NCBI GenBank assembly: GCA_039024315.1
Contig: JBCCQN010000225.1
Coordinates: forward strand, 1-12,953
Direction of reading: 5' to 3'
Length of the DNA: 12,953 bases
Origin: JBCAWW01 sp039024315
Lineage (GTDB): Bacteria > Bacteroidota > Bacteroidia > J057
Under the pieces are notes generated by a model. It was not told the origin of the DNA. It was given only the letters and a program-made list of their open reading frames with translations, and did no database searches. A program made the translations under genes and the position numbers. Below, in pieces: positions 6,202 to 12,214 of the stretch (positions are counted from its first letter, which is position 1; each line of letters opens with the position of its first letter).

Positions 6202-7236
6202 ATGCACACTGTACTAAAGGCGCTACTCGCTTGCCTAGTTTTCACGACCTCCCTATCTTGGTTTGGGTGCCAATCCAATCTAAGCAGCTCTACTCCCTAT
6301 AGTCTCAAGTCCGTAGACGGTATTTTTGTAGACTCTTTGAGCAACCAGCTCGATTCTGGCAAAGCAATTTGTATTTACGACAGAGCGGCGCTAAGACGGA
6401 TACCCACCAAAAAGCGCTATCCGGACGGCGAAGACAATTTTATTACCACCATTTGGTATGGAGAGACCGTTGAAAATCTCAATGAACTCCTAGAAGTTGA
6501 AAAAGAGAAGACCAAATTCATTCGTGTCCGTTTAGGAGATGGCAACGAAGGCTGGGTATATGAGTATGCTTTTGAAACTGATGCTAAGCGTGGGGCTATG
6601 CTCAAACCTACCCCCTTGTACCGTCGCCCAGATTTGATGACGCTGCGAAACGATACCCTTAAGGCCGGAGAAATTGTCGCCGTATTGGAGCGCCAAGGTG
6701 ACTGGTTGCATGTGTCTGGTCGTAATAAAGACAAAAAGGGCTGGGTACAAGTAAGCGACAATCTTTCCCTGCGGGAAAAGGACGTCTATATTGCCTTACT
6801 ATGGTATAAGGCCCGCACCGCTAGTCGAAAATCTCGCGCCAATAAGGTCGCCAATGTGATCCAAGACCCTAATATTGCCGGTTCCCTTCTCAAGGCTTTG
6901 GTCGAAGAAGACTATAACCAAAACTATCGAGCTATGCTTGAAACCGAATCTGGACAAGAATCTGACAGTCTTGCAGAAGAAGGTCCAGAGGGACTTGGCT
7001 TAAGTGATCAAACTAAACTTTTCATTACCAATGATGAAGTAACCATTCACTCGAGTCCTCAGCCTCAAACCGATAATGTGCTTACCAGTCTCAAAGAAGG
7101 TGATATCTGCTTGGTCCTCGAAAAGGGAGAGCCTGGCGAAATCGCTGAGACCGAAGACTTTTGGTATAAGGTCGAATATGGTGGCCAAGAAGGTTGGGTA
7201 TTTGGTTATTACACCTCCATGCGTAATCTCAATTAG
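6202..7236 (+). CDS. Lipoprotein with three SH3-like (SH3b) repeats
   Basis: The 344-residue protein begins with a hydrophobic signal and a possible lipobox ending at Cys23 (SLSWFGC). The box is imperfect, with Trp and Phe before Gly-Cys. Three bacterial SH3-like segments follow. The first is at about 55-125, ending VRLGDGNEGWVYEYAF. The second is at 132-186 (PLYRRPDLMTLRNDTLKAGE, then GDWLHVSGRNKDKKGWVQVS). The third is at 273-338 (VTIHSSPQPQTDNVLTSLKE, then FWYKVEYGGQEGWVFGYY). The GWV closing motif of each is characteristic. Between repeats two and three is a charged helical region (about 187-270). SH3b domains commonly bind peptidoglycan peptides or mediate contacts in the periplasm, so a lipid-anchored envelope protein is likely. 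No enzymatic domain is visible. It is transcribed alone, divergent from the acyltransferase. Confidence 0.8.
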   Translation: MHTVLKALLACLVFTTSLSWFGCQSNLSSSTPYSLKSVDGIFVDSLSNQLDSGKAICIYDRAALRRIPTKKRYPDGEDNFITTIWYGETVENLNELLEVEKEKTKFIRVRLGDGNEGWVYEYAFETDAKRGAMLKPTPLYRRPDLMTLRNDTLKAGEIVAVLERQGDWLHVSGRNKDKKGWVQVSDNLSLREKDVYIALLWYKARTASRKSRANKVANVIQDPNIAGSLLKALVEEDYNQNYRAMLETESGQESDSLAEEGPEGLGLSDQTKLFITNDEVTIHSSPQPQTDNVLTSLKEGDICLVLEKGEPGEIAETEDFWYKVEYGGQEGWVFGYYTSMRNLN

Positions 7237-7276
7237 ACCTATCTTTTTTATTACTGCTGCGCAGAACGCTTATTTC

Positions 7277-7299
7277 GGTGCGGCATGCATGCGCGCACC
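7277..7299. repeat. Long near-perfect palindrome
   Basis: GGTGCG-GCATG is followed directly by CATGC-G-CGCACC: eleven base pairs with a single extra G and no loop. It could extrude as a cruciform, or fold in RNA with a small loop. No T-run follows on either strand, so it is not a classic terminator. Confidence 0.6.
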
Positions 7300-7391
7300 T
7301 ACCGGATAATCATCGACAGAGGCCGATGGCCGACGAGAAATCTCCTCTCGACAAACTGTAATTGCATCTTGAAATCTAGGGACAATCGTTC

Positions 7392-7410
7392 CGCGAAAGC
7401 TTTCGGGAGT
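7392..7410 (+). repeat. Palindromic repeat, copy 2 (core only)
   Basis: CGCGAAAGCTTTCGGGAGT matches the core of the repeats at 3028 and 12155 with one mismatch. The inner CGAAAGCTTTCG is still a perfect palindrome. The long flanking part of the other copies is absent. This copy also lies between convergent genes. Confidence 0.65.
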
Positions 7411-7420
7411 AAATCCCCAA

Positions 7421-7464
7421 CCAATAAAAACAAAAAGGAGAGCCTGAATCATCAAGCTCTCCTT
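7421..7464 (-). terminator. Rho-independent terminator of the PDZ gene
   Basis: On the minus strand AAGGAGAGC, a 12-base loop and GCTCTCCTT form a perfect nine-pair stem followed by TTTTGTTTTTATT. It begins 20 bases past the stop codon at 7485. The plus strand also has a later T-run, so limited two-way action is possible. Confidence 0.9.
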
Positions 7465-7484
7465 ACGCTATTTTTATCTAAAAA

Positions 7485-8813
7485 TTAAGGCTTTTCCCAG
7501 CGCTCAACTTTCTTGGCTCCTAGGATTACCCTAGCACGTTCTCTTTCGCCGTTGCGGAGGAAGGTTACGCGGATACTCTGGCCTGGGTTAAGGCGCTTCA
7601 TGACGCTCTTGAGGTCTTCGTAATCGTCGATTTCCTCACCAGCCATACCTACGATCACATCACCTCGGCGGAGGCCTGCTTCGTCAGCAGCTGCATTGTC
7701 AACGATCTTGCTGATACGCACACCATCTCTAGCGTCTTCCAGATATACCCCTAAATAGGCTTTGTTTTCTGTGACTTTGCGTCCTTGTGGTTGCCAGCTA
7801 TTATCGGTGGACTGAGTGCGACCTAAAGTAGCAGTGGTACGCTGCAAGCGACCATCACGGTAGTATCCTATACGAATGCGAGAACCAGGCTCTAATGAAC
7901 CAAGATAAGCTCGAAGGGCTTCGGCAGTAGGGATATCATCGTTGTCAAAGCCGACGATCACATCGCCTTCCTGCAAGCCTGCAGCTTCAGCGGCGCTATT
8001 ATCCACTATACCATCGATGTAGACACCATATACGTCTGGTAGGCCTAATTCGTCAGCTAGATCTTCGTCAACATCTTCCGAATATACCCCTAGGAAAGCC
8101 CTGCTTCCGGCATCATCATCTACTTCCCAAGAATTGTTTTCATCACGATCCCAATCCCAGTTATTGTCGTCATCATCATCATCGTCATAGTCGTAATCAT
8201 AATCATAGTCTGAATCATGATCATCGTGGTTTGAACCGATGCTATAGCTATAAGAGCCACCTCCTTCGTTAAAGTAAAGAACGGACTTTATAACCCGATC
8301 CCCTCTTTTGTAAACAATGGCTACTGGCTCATCAACGGAAAAATATTTTTTAGCATTGACTACATCATGCTCGCTATTAGTCTCGAATTCGCCTAAGCGA
8401 AGGATAACATCGCCATTGCGCATGCCGGCACGTTGGGCAGCTCCTCCTTCTGTAACTTTGGAAACACGAATGCCTTTGCTACAACTAGAGCTGTTGTCTA
8501 GATAAACGCCAATTAGAACCTTACCGCCTTGGCTGCGAGGACGAGCCGCGCCGTCTTGGGTAACTACTACTGTACGAGAAGGGCCTTGATTGCTGCGAAT
8601 GACGATTCGCTCTTCTAGCGCATCGCCCGACATTTCAAGTTGTTCAAGGACTCGATCTAGGTCTACTTCACCATCCGCTACAAAAGAAGTGTCGATAGTG
8701 ATAGTGCCTCGGTCAGTTTCTTGGGTGATACTTACCGTAACGCGTTTTTGCCCAAACACACTCAAGGTGGCTAGGCACAACAGCAGTAGAAAGCCAAATT
8801 TTGCTGAATTCAT
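7485..8813 (-). CDS. Exported protein with three PDZ domains and an Asp-rich linker
   Basis: The 442-residue protein has a signal peptide (MNSAKFGFLLLLCLATLSVFG, cleavage near 21). An N-terminal region of about 75 residues follows, then three PDZ domains at about 98-182, 238-331 and 351-432. Each has the carboxylate-binding loop form (IGVYL, FLGVY, YLGVY) and the GAAQRAGMRNGDVILRLGE or AADEAGLRRGDVIVGMAGEE signature seen in DegP-type PDZ domains. No trypsin, S41 or M50 protease domain is present, so it should act as a binding or scaffold protein in the periplasm or at the surface, not as a protease. Between PDZ1 and PDZ2, residues 196-235 are strikingly acidic, with alternating Asp-Tyr and then a run of Asp; such linkers can bind calcium, which is an inference. 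It has its own terminator and no close operon partner. Confidence 0.85.
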   Translation of the reverse strand: MNSAKFGFLLLLCLATLSVFGQKRVTVSITQETDRGTITIDTSFVADGEVDLDRVLEQLEMSGDALEERIVIRSNQGPSRTVVVTQDGAARPRSQGGKVLIGVYLDNSSSCSKGIRVSKVTEGGAAQRAGMRNGDVILRLGEFETNSEHDVVNAKKYFSVDEPVAIVYKRGDRVIKSVLYFNEGGGSYSYSIGSNHDDHDSDYDYDYDYDDDDDDDNNWDWDRDENNSWEVDDDAGSRAFLGVYSEDVDEDLADELGLPDVYGVYIDGIVDNSAAEAAGLQEGDVIVGFDNDDIPTAEALRAYLGSLEPGSRIRIGYYRDGRLQRTTATLGRTQSTDNSWQPQGRKVTENKAYLGVYLEDARDGVRISKIVDNAAADEAGLRRGDVIVGMAGEEIDDYEDLKSVMKRLNPGQSIRVTFLRNGERERARVILGAKKVERWEKP

Positions 8814-9036
8814 ATACCTCTTAATTATTGATTCTGGTTACTAATATAATGTAAAAAACATCCTAATGTTGTGTCTATCAGTTGTTTAAGAAGGGTTTGT
8901 ATAGCCAGATATGGCTTGATTTATGTTGTTCGGAGGGAGCGATTTACCATTGGTCTAAAAAAATATGCTTTCTGTCGTAATTGCGAAAAAGTTATTTCTT
9001 GGCAACTTTTACCGCTTGGATTGCATCAGAGATGCT
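8814..9036. other. Intergenic region without a clear gene
   Basis: This stretch lies between two minus-strand genes and should carry the promoter of the PDZ gene, but I find no TAnnTTTG match. Small inverted repeats occur (AGCCA-GATA-TGGCT, and GCATC-AGA-GATGC at 9023-9035). Nothing else is recognisable. Confidence 0.5.
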
Positions 9037-9068
9037 AAAAAAAGACCGTCTGCCAATGACAGACGGCC
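9037..9068 (-). terminator. Rho-independent terminator of the thioredoxin gene
   Basis: On the minus strand CCGTCTG, a 7-base loop and CAGACGG form a perfect seven-pair stem, then TC and a run of seven T. It lies about 36 bases past the stop codon at 9104. Confidence 0.9.
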
Positions 9069-9103
9069 CTCTTTATAACGAAAAAATCTGCGCTTATTCG
9101 TTT

Positions 9104-9616
9104 TTATTCGCCGGTCTCTTCGACCAGTTCGAGGATTTTATCATAAAGCTCTTCTTCATCACCTGGGGCGTAGGAGGTGTGCTGATAGACGATGTTGCCA
9201 TCCCCATCGATCAAAAAAGTATGGGGGATATTCACTACGTTCATGGCACGTTTGAAGTCGCTATTTTTGTCTAAAAATACTTCGTAATCCCAACCAAAAG
9301 CATTGACCAAAGTAGGTACTTGGCCTGCATTACGCGCATCGTCGATAGAGATCGCAATCACTTTGACACCAGTCTCATCTTGCCAATCAGGATACATATC
9401 ATGAATGGTTTTTAATTCCTTGATGCAAGGCTTACACCAAGTGGCCCAAAAACTAATCACGATGGGTTTGCCATCATTGGTAAATTCGGCAGTGTTTACC
9501 TTTTTACCTTCTAGGTCTTCCACCTCACTGGCCGGAAGGGTTTTGTTATCTTGGGCCTGTAGGTTAACATTCAAAATTAACAGACCCGCTAGGATTCCTA
9601 ATAATAATTTATTCAT
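9104..9616 (-). CDS. TlpA-like periplasmic thioredoxin-fold protein
   Basis: The 170-residue protein has a signal peptide (MNKLLLGILAGLLILNVNLQ, ending near AQ at 21-22) and one thioredoxin-like domain. The redox motif is FWATWCKPCIKEL, with Cys61 and Cys64, and the cis-proline is Pro131 in VVNIPHTFLIDGDG. The sequence GKPIVISFWATWCKPC matches the TlpA/ResA/AhpC-TSA-like group. It should reduce or exchange disulfides in periplasmic or surface proteins, for example apocytochromes or secreted cargo; the partner is not shown by context. It is a simple monodomain form without the long N-terminal extension of many Bacteroidota TlpA proteins. It is followed by a good terminator and is divergent from the exonuclease VII operon. 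Confidence 0.9.
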   Translation of the reverse strand: MNKLLLGILAGLLILNVNLQAQDNKTLPASEVEDLEGKKVNTAEFTNDGKPIVISFWATWCKPCIKELKTIHDMYPDWQDETGVKVIAISIDDARNAGQVPTLVNAFGWDYEVFLDKNSDFKRAMNVVNIPHTFLIDGDGNIVYQHTSYAPGDEEELYDKILELVEETGE

Positions 9617-9731
9617 GTGTCTCTTTTGTATAAATTAAGAAGCAATTATGCTGCAATAGTAACGGAAAGATTCAACATTTCTTTCAAAATATTACAAACA
9701 GCAGGCCATTTTTCCTACTAGAACTGACAAA

Positions 9732-9763
9732 TTTGCCAATCAGGTGACTCGGCACTATATTTG
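9732..9763 (+). promoter_or_regulatory. Strong Bacteroidota-type promoter of the exonuclease VII operon
   Basis: TTTG (9732-9735), a 20-base spacer and TATATTTG (9756-9763) fit the TTTG/TAnnTTTG consensus exactly. Transcription should start near 9770. This supports the start at 9816 for the first gene over the upstream in-frame ATG at 9744, which lies within the promoter. Confidence 0.7.
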
Positions 9764-9815
9764 TTTACTTAGTTGTGCAGGCTGTAAAATCTGCTTTACT
9801 ATATACATTTGGACC

Positions 9816-10193
9816 ATGAAAAGACGCTTTACTATTTTTCTTATCGCCTTGTTGAGCTTTAGTATCTCGCCACTAATGGCAGGTAATGGCGGCAATGGTG
9901 ATATTTGGTTCATTGGAGTTGATGGGCAAGGACAAACGGGGGTGCTAGAAGCTCCTTATCCCAACCCTGCCTCTCAGCAAGCATATATCAAGTATGAGCT
10001 CCCCAGTGCACAGTTTCAAGGTGAACTGCGCGTTTACAGTCTCATTGGCCAACAGGTAAAAATCGTACCCTTGGATCAGGCTTTTGGCGAAGTGGAAATT
10101 CCTACTAGGGAACTCAAATCAGGGATTTATTTTGTCTATCTAGTGGTAGATGGGCAAAAACTCACCTCCCGCAAGATGATTGTTACCCACTAA
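9816..10193 (+). CDS. Miniature protein made almost only of a T9SS sorting domain
   Basis: The 125-residue protein has a signal peptide (residues 1-22, MKRRFTIFLIALLSFSISPL then MA). A short Gly/Asn-rich link (GNGGNGDIWFIGVDGQGQ) follows, then a complete type A sorting domain from about 47 to the end: EAPYPNPASQQAYIKYELPS, LRVYSLIGQQVKIV, LKSGIYFVYLVVDGQKLTSR, KMIVTH. Known T9SS substrates usually carry a large cargo before this domain; here barely 25 residues are left. It may be a small exported adaptor, a decayed cargo gene that kept its ends, or a secreted peptide. It lies 7 bases upstream of xseA and appears to share its promoter, an odd pairing of a secreted protein with a DNA repair enzyme. 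The 9816 start is preferred because the earlier ATG falls inside the promoter and would spoil the signal peptide. Confidence 0.8.
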   Translation: MKRRFTIFLIALLSFSISPLMAGNGGNGDIWFIGVDGQGQTGVLEAPYPNPASQQAYIKYELPSAQFQGELRVYSLIGQQVKIVPLDQAFGEVEIPTRELKSGIYFVYLVVDGQKLTSRKMIVTH

Positions 10194-10200
10194 TCCATTT

Positions 10201-11346
10201 ATGGAGCAAGCCCCTGTCTACTCTGTAGGAGAACTTACTGTTTACATTAAAAATCGTTTAGAACGCGACCCCAACTTGCAAGCTGTGCAAGTACAAGGGG
10301 AGGTTTCTAATCTCACCTATCATGGCTCCGGCCACGTCTATTTTAGTCTCAAAGATAATTCAGCCCAGATTAGCTGCGTTATGTTTCGCATGTACGCCCA
10401 AAAGGCTGTGCGTATGTCAGTGGGAGACAAAATGATCGTTACGGGCAATATGTCTGTTTACCCACCTCGCGGCAATTATCAATTGATGGTGCAAGCGGTC
10501 AGGAAGGCAGGCTTAGGTGATCTACACCGACGCTTTCTTCAGCTAAAATCAAAACTTGAGGCAGAGGGCCTCTTTGATCCTGCTCGTAAGCGCCCTATTC
10601 CTGCCCTCCCTAATAAGATTGTCTTGATTACTTCTCCGACAGGGGCGGCCATCAGGGATATGCTACAAACGATCAAGCGGCGCTACAATCGCGGCACTGT
10701 ATTGTTGATTCCGGCCGTAGTACAGGGAGAGCATGGCGTAAAAAGCATAGTAGAAGCGTTCCGCGCAGCGGCAAAAACCCAAGCCGACCTCATCATCCTC
10801 GCACGTGGTGGAGGTTCCCTAGAGGATCTATGGAATTTTAATGAAGAAGCGGTGGCCCGAGCCATTGCCGATTGCCCTATACCTGTAATCAGTGGGGTAG
10901 GGCATGAAACGGATTTTACCATTGCTGATTTTGTGGCGGATTTGCGGGCTTCTACGCCTACGGCTGCCGCCGAACACGCGGTCCCTGATCTTGCCAGTAT
11001 AATTTTTACGCTAGATGACTATGAGGCTCAACTAAAGCGTAACTTGCAGTACTTTATTGATTTTAAACGGCAGGTACTGGATGACTACAGTAATCGCTTA
11101 GAACAGGCGACGCTACAATTTTTACAACGTAAGCGCCATGAGGTAGAATTATTGGCTACCCAGCTCAAAGCCCTTGATATCCGTAAACTATTGGAACAAG
11201 GATTTTCTCTCACTTTGGTGGATGGGGAGGTGCGTTCCTCGGCAGAGGGTATCAAAGAAGGAATGGCAATAGAAACAATTTTTAAGGATGGACGCTTAGA
11301 ATCTGAGGTGAAAAAGATTCAAACTAAGCCCCAAACGGACAAATAA
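10201..11346 (+). CDS. xseA: Exodeoxyribonuclease VII large subunit
   Basis: The 381-residue protein is the catalytic subunit of exonuclease VII, which degrades single-stranded DNA from both ends to oligonucleotides in the cytoplasm. The N-terminal OB-fold DNA-binding domain is at about 5-103 (VQGEVSNLTYHGSGHVYFSL). The catalytic domain carries the family signatures TSPTGAAIRDML (145-156), ARGGGSLEDLWNFNEE (201-216), SGVGHETDFTIADF (231-244) and RASTPTAAAEHAVP (249-262). A helical region follows, then the C-terminal strand LLEQGFSLTLVDG (330-342). E. coli XseA is about 456 residues, so the middle coiled-coil arm, which carries the small subunits, is shortened here. The start at 10201 is preferred; an in-frame ATG at 10180 overlaps the previous gene. 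It is followed after 7 bases by xseB. Confidence 0.97.
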   Translation: MEQAPVYSVGELTVYIKNRLERDPNLQAVQVQGEVSNLTYHGSGHVYFSLKDNSAQISCVMFRMYAQKAVRMSVGDKMIVTGNMSVYPPRGNYQLMVQAVRKAGLGDLHRRFLQLKSKLEAEGLFDPARKRPIPALPNKIVLITSPTGAAIRDMLQTIKRRYNRGTVLLIPAVVQGEHGVKSIVEAFRAAAKTQADLIILARGGGSLEDLWNFNEEAVARAIADCPIPVISGVGHETDFTIADFVADLRASTPTAAAEHAVPDLASIIFTLDDYEAQLKRNLQYFIDFKRQVLDDYSNRLEQATLQFLQRKRHEVELLATQLKALDIRKLLEQGFSLTLVDGEVRSSAEGIKEGMAIETIFKDGRLESEVKKIQTKPQTDK

Positions 11347-11353
11347 AAGGATC

Positions 11354-11566
11354 ATGTCTCAGGAAAAATTTTCACTAGAAGATAAACTCACAGAAATCCG
11401 CAAATTGATCGATCAAATGCAAAAAGGGGTTTCGGATTTTGATCAGCAAGTGGCTCTTTATCAGGCTGGTTCGGCTATGATCAAAGAATGTAGGGAGTAC
11501 TTAGATGCCTCTGAATTACAAATCAAACAATTGATTGATGGGGAGGAAAAAAGTGTGGGAGAATAA
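11354..11566 (+). CDS. xseB: Exodeoxyribonuclease VII small subunit
   Basis: The 70-residue protein is the small helical subunit of exonuclease VII. It shows the expected pattern: FSLEDKLTEIRKLIDQMQKG, then DQQVALYQAGSAMIKECREY and a third helix LDASELQIKQLIDG. Several copies bind along the coiled-coil arm of XseA, support its activity and keep it in check. The length is close to the usual 70-85 residues. It starts 7 bases after xseA, so the two are cotranscribed, probably with the small T9SS-domain gene from the promoter at 9732. The acidic tail (GEEKSVGE) is unremarkable. Confidence 0.93.
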   Translation: MSQEKFSLEDKLTEIRKLIDQMQKGVSDFDQQVALYQAGSAMIKECREYLDASELQIKQLIDGEEKSVGE

Positions 11567-11652
11567 AAAAACTGCAACCATTGTTTGCCTGAGCCCGTAA
11601 GAGCAAAGGAATCAAAAATTAAAAACGTGAAATTGATCGCCAAAACATATTG

Positions 11653-11700
11653 TTCCTCTTCATATTGTTACCCGGCAATAAGGGAGAGGAATGTGTTTTT
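11653..11700 (+). terminator. Probable terminator of the xseAB operon
   Basis: TTCCTCT (11653-11659) pairs with AGAGGAA (11685-11691). Inside, TATTG pairs with CAATA around an 8-base loop. TGTG and five T follow. The stem has an internal loop, so it is weaker than the next hairpin, but its place 86 bases after xseB fits. Confidence 0.55.
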
Positions 11701-11737
11701 ACGCGAATAGCAATTTGCTAATCAATCAAAGATAGAT

Positions 11738-11771
11738 AACAGCCTCTCGAATGTCGGGAGGCTGTTTTTTT
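11738..11771 (+). terminator. Strong terminator-like hairpin just before the tRNA cluster
   Basis: AACAGCCTCTCGA, loop ATG, TCGGGAGGCTGTT forms a thirteen-pair stem with one G-T pair, followed by a T-run to 11771. It ends 10 bases before tRNA-Cys. It may be the second terminator of the xse operon, or an attenuator or leader structure of the tRNA operon. Confidence 0.8.
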
Positions 11772-11781
11772 ATATGCAAAA

Positions 11782-11853
11782 GAGTGTGTAGCCAAATTGG
11801 TAAGGCATGGGACTGCAAATCCCGGATTGCGGGTTCGAATCCCGCCATGCTCT
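11782..11853 (+). tRNA. tRNA-Cys (GCA)
   Basis: A full cloverleaf is seen: acceptor GAGTGTG with CATGCTC, U8, a D-loop with GG, anticodon GCA at 11815-11817, T-arm GCGGG-TTCGAAT-CCCGC, and discriminator U, as usual for cysteine. CCA is not encoded. It is the first of three tandem tRNA genes. Confidence 0.93.
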
Positions 11854-11857
11854 CTCA

Positions 11858-11952
11858 GGAGGAGTTCTCCGAAAGATCGCAGGGTATCGGACACGGTCTT
11901 GAAAACCGTTCGCTCTTATGAGGTGTGGGTTCGAATCCTACCTCCTCCGCCA
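11858..11952 (+). tRNA. tRNA-Ser (UGA) with encoded CCA and a long D-arm
   Basis: The acceptor GGAGGAG pairs perfectly with CTCCTCC, then discriminator G and an encoded CCA. The anticodon arm is ACGGT-CTTGAAA-ACCGT with anticodon TGA at 11900-11902. The long variable arm (CTC-TTAT-GAG) marks a class II tRNA. The T-arm is GTGGG-TTCGAAT-CCTAC. The D region between acceptor and anticodon stems is 28 bases, about eight more than usual, and can form TCCGA/TCGGA with a 14-base loop. Confidence 0.9.
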
Positions 11953-11954
11953 CT

Positions 11955-12038
11955 GAGAATGCGCCAAAGCTGGAGGGTTGGGCCAGACTGTAAATCTGGT
12001 GTCTTTGTACCGAGTAGGTTCGAATCCTACCATTCTCA
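11955..12038 (+). tRNA. tRNA-Tyr (GUA)
   Basis: The acceptor GAGAATG pairs with CATTCTC, with discriminator A. The D-stem is CCAA/TTGG, the anticodon arm CCAGA-CTGTAAA-TCTGG with anticodon GTA at 11990-11992, a long variable loop, and T-arm GTAGG-TTCGAAT-CCTAC. CCA is not encoded. Position 8 reads C where U is nearly universal. Only two bases separate it from tRNA-Ser. Confidence 0.9.
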
Positions 12039-12055
12039 CTTAGTCTTAAGTAGGA

Positions 12056-12097
12056 AGTATTTAGTATTGAGTATTAAGATGTAGTATTCAGTATTAA
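12056..12097. repeat. Heptanucleotide tandem repeat AGTATTN
   Basis: AGTATT occurs at 12056, 12063, 12070, 12083 and 12090 in a seven-base rhythm, with one degenerate unit (AAGATGT) in the middle. The same words recur beside the palindromic repeats at 3044 and, inverted, before 12155. Confidence 0.7.
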
Positions 12098-12110
12098 GAA
12101 CTATGAAAAT

Positions 12111-12175
12111 TGAGCTTTACGGTTCAGCGAGCTTTTTTCTCTGCACTAAATACTCCCGAAAGCTTTCGGGATACT
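12111..12175 (-). repeat. Palindromic repeat, copy 3 (long form, inverted)
   Basis: On the minus strand this element copies 3023-3089, with 60 of 67 aligned columns identical. It includes the perfect palindrome CCCGAAAGCTTTCGGG (12155-12170), the AGTATTTAGTGCAGAG flank, the A-run and the tail ending AAAGCTCA. It lies between the tRNA cluster and the convergent acyl-CoA synthetase gene. Confidence 0.8.
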
Positions 12176-12214
12176 TACTACCATTTACTTGAGAAGGGAG
12201 AGGAGATGGGTTTG

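Larger units (their letters stand above)
7237..7484. other. Convergent intergenic region with several palindromes
   Basis: This 248-base gap lies between two convergent genes. It holds a long palindrome (7277-7299), shorter potential hairpins around 7313-7350, repeat copy 2 (7392-7410) and the terminator of the minus-strand gene (7421-7464). A 61-codon minus-strand frame crosses it but overlaps the terminator and all of these structures, so I do not call it a gene. Confidence 0.6.

Noticed and set aside
7270..7455. 61-codon minus-strand frame between convergent genes
   Set aside because: It overlaps the terminator hairpin and several palindromes and resembles no family I know; more likely chance coding in a structured region.
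9744..9815. Upstream in-frame start for the small T9SS-domain protein
   Set aside because: It lies inside the predicted promoter and would place 24 Cys-rich residues before a clean signal peptide.
10180..10200. Earlier start for xseA
   Set aside because: It overlaps the end of the previous gene; XseA proteins begin close to the sequence following the ATG at 10201.
11797..12084. 95-codon plus-strand frame
   Set aside because: It runs through all three tRNA genes and is an artefact of them.
3028..12170. CRISPR array
   Set aside because: The palindromic repeats are kilobases apart and not regularly spaced; no cas gene is present.
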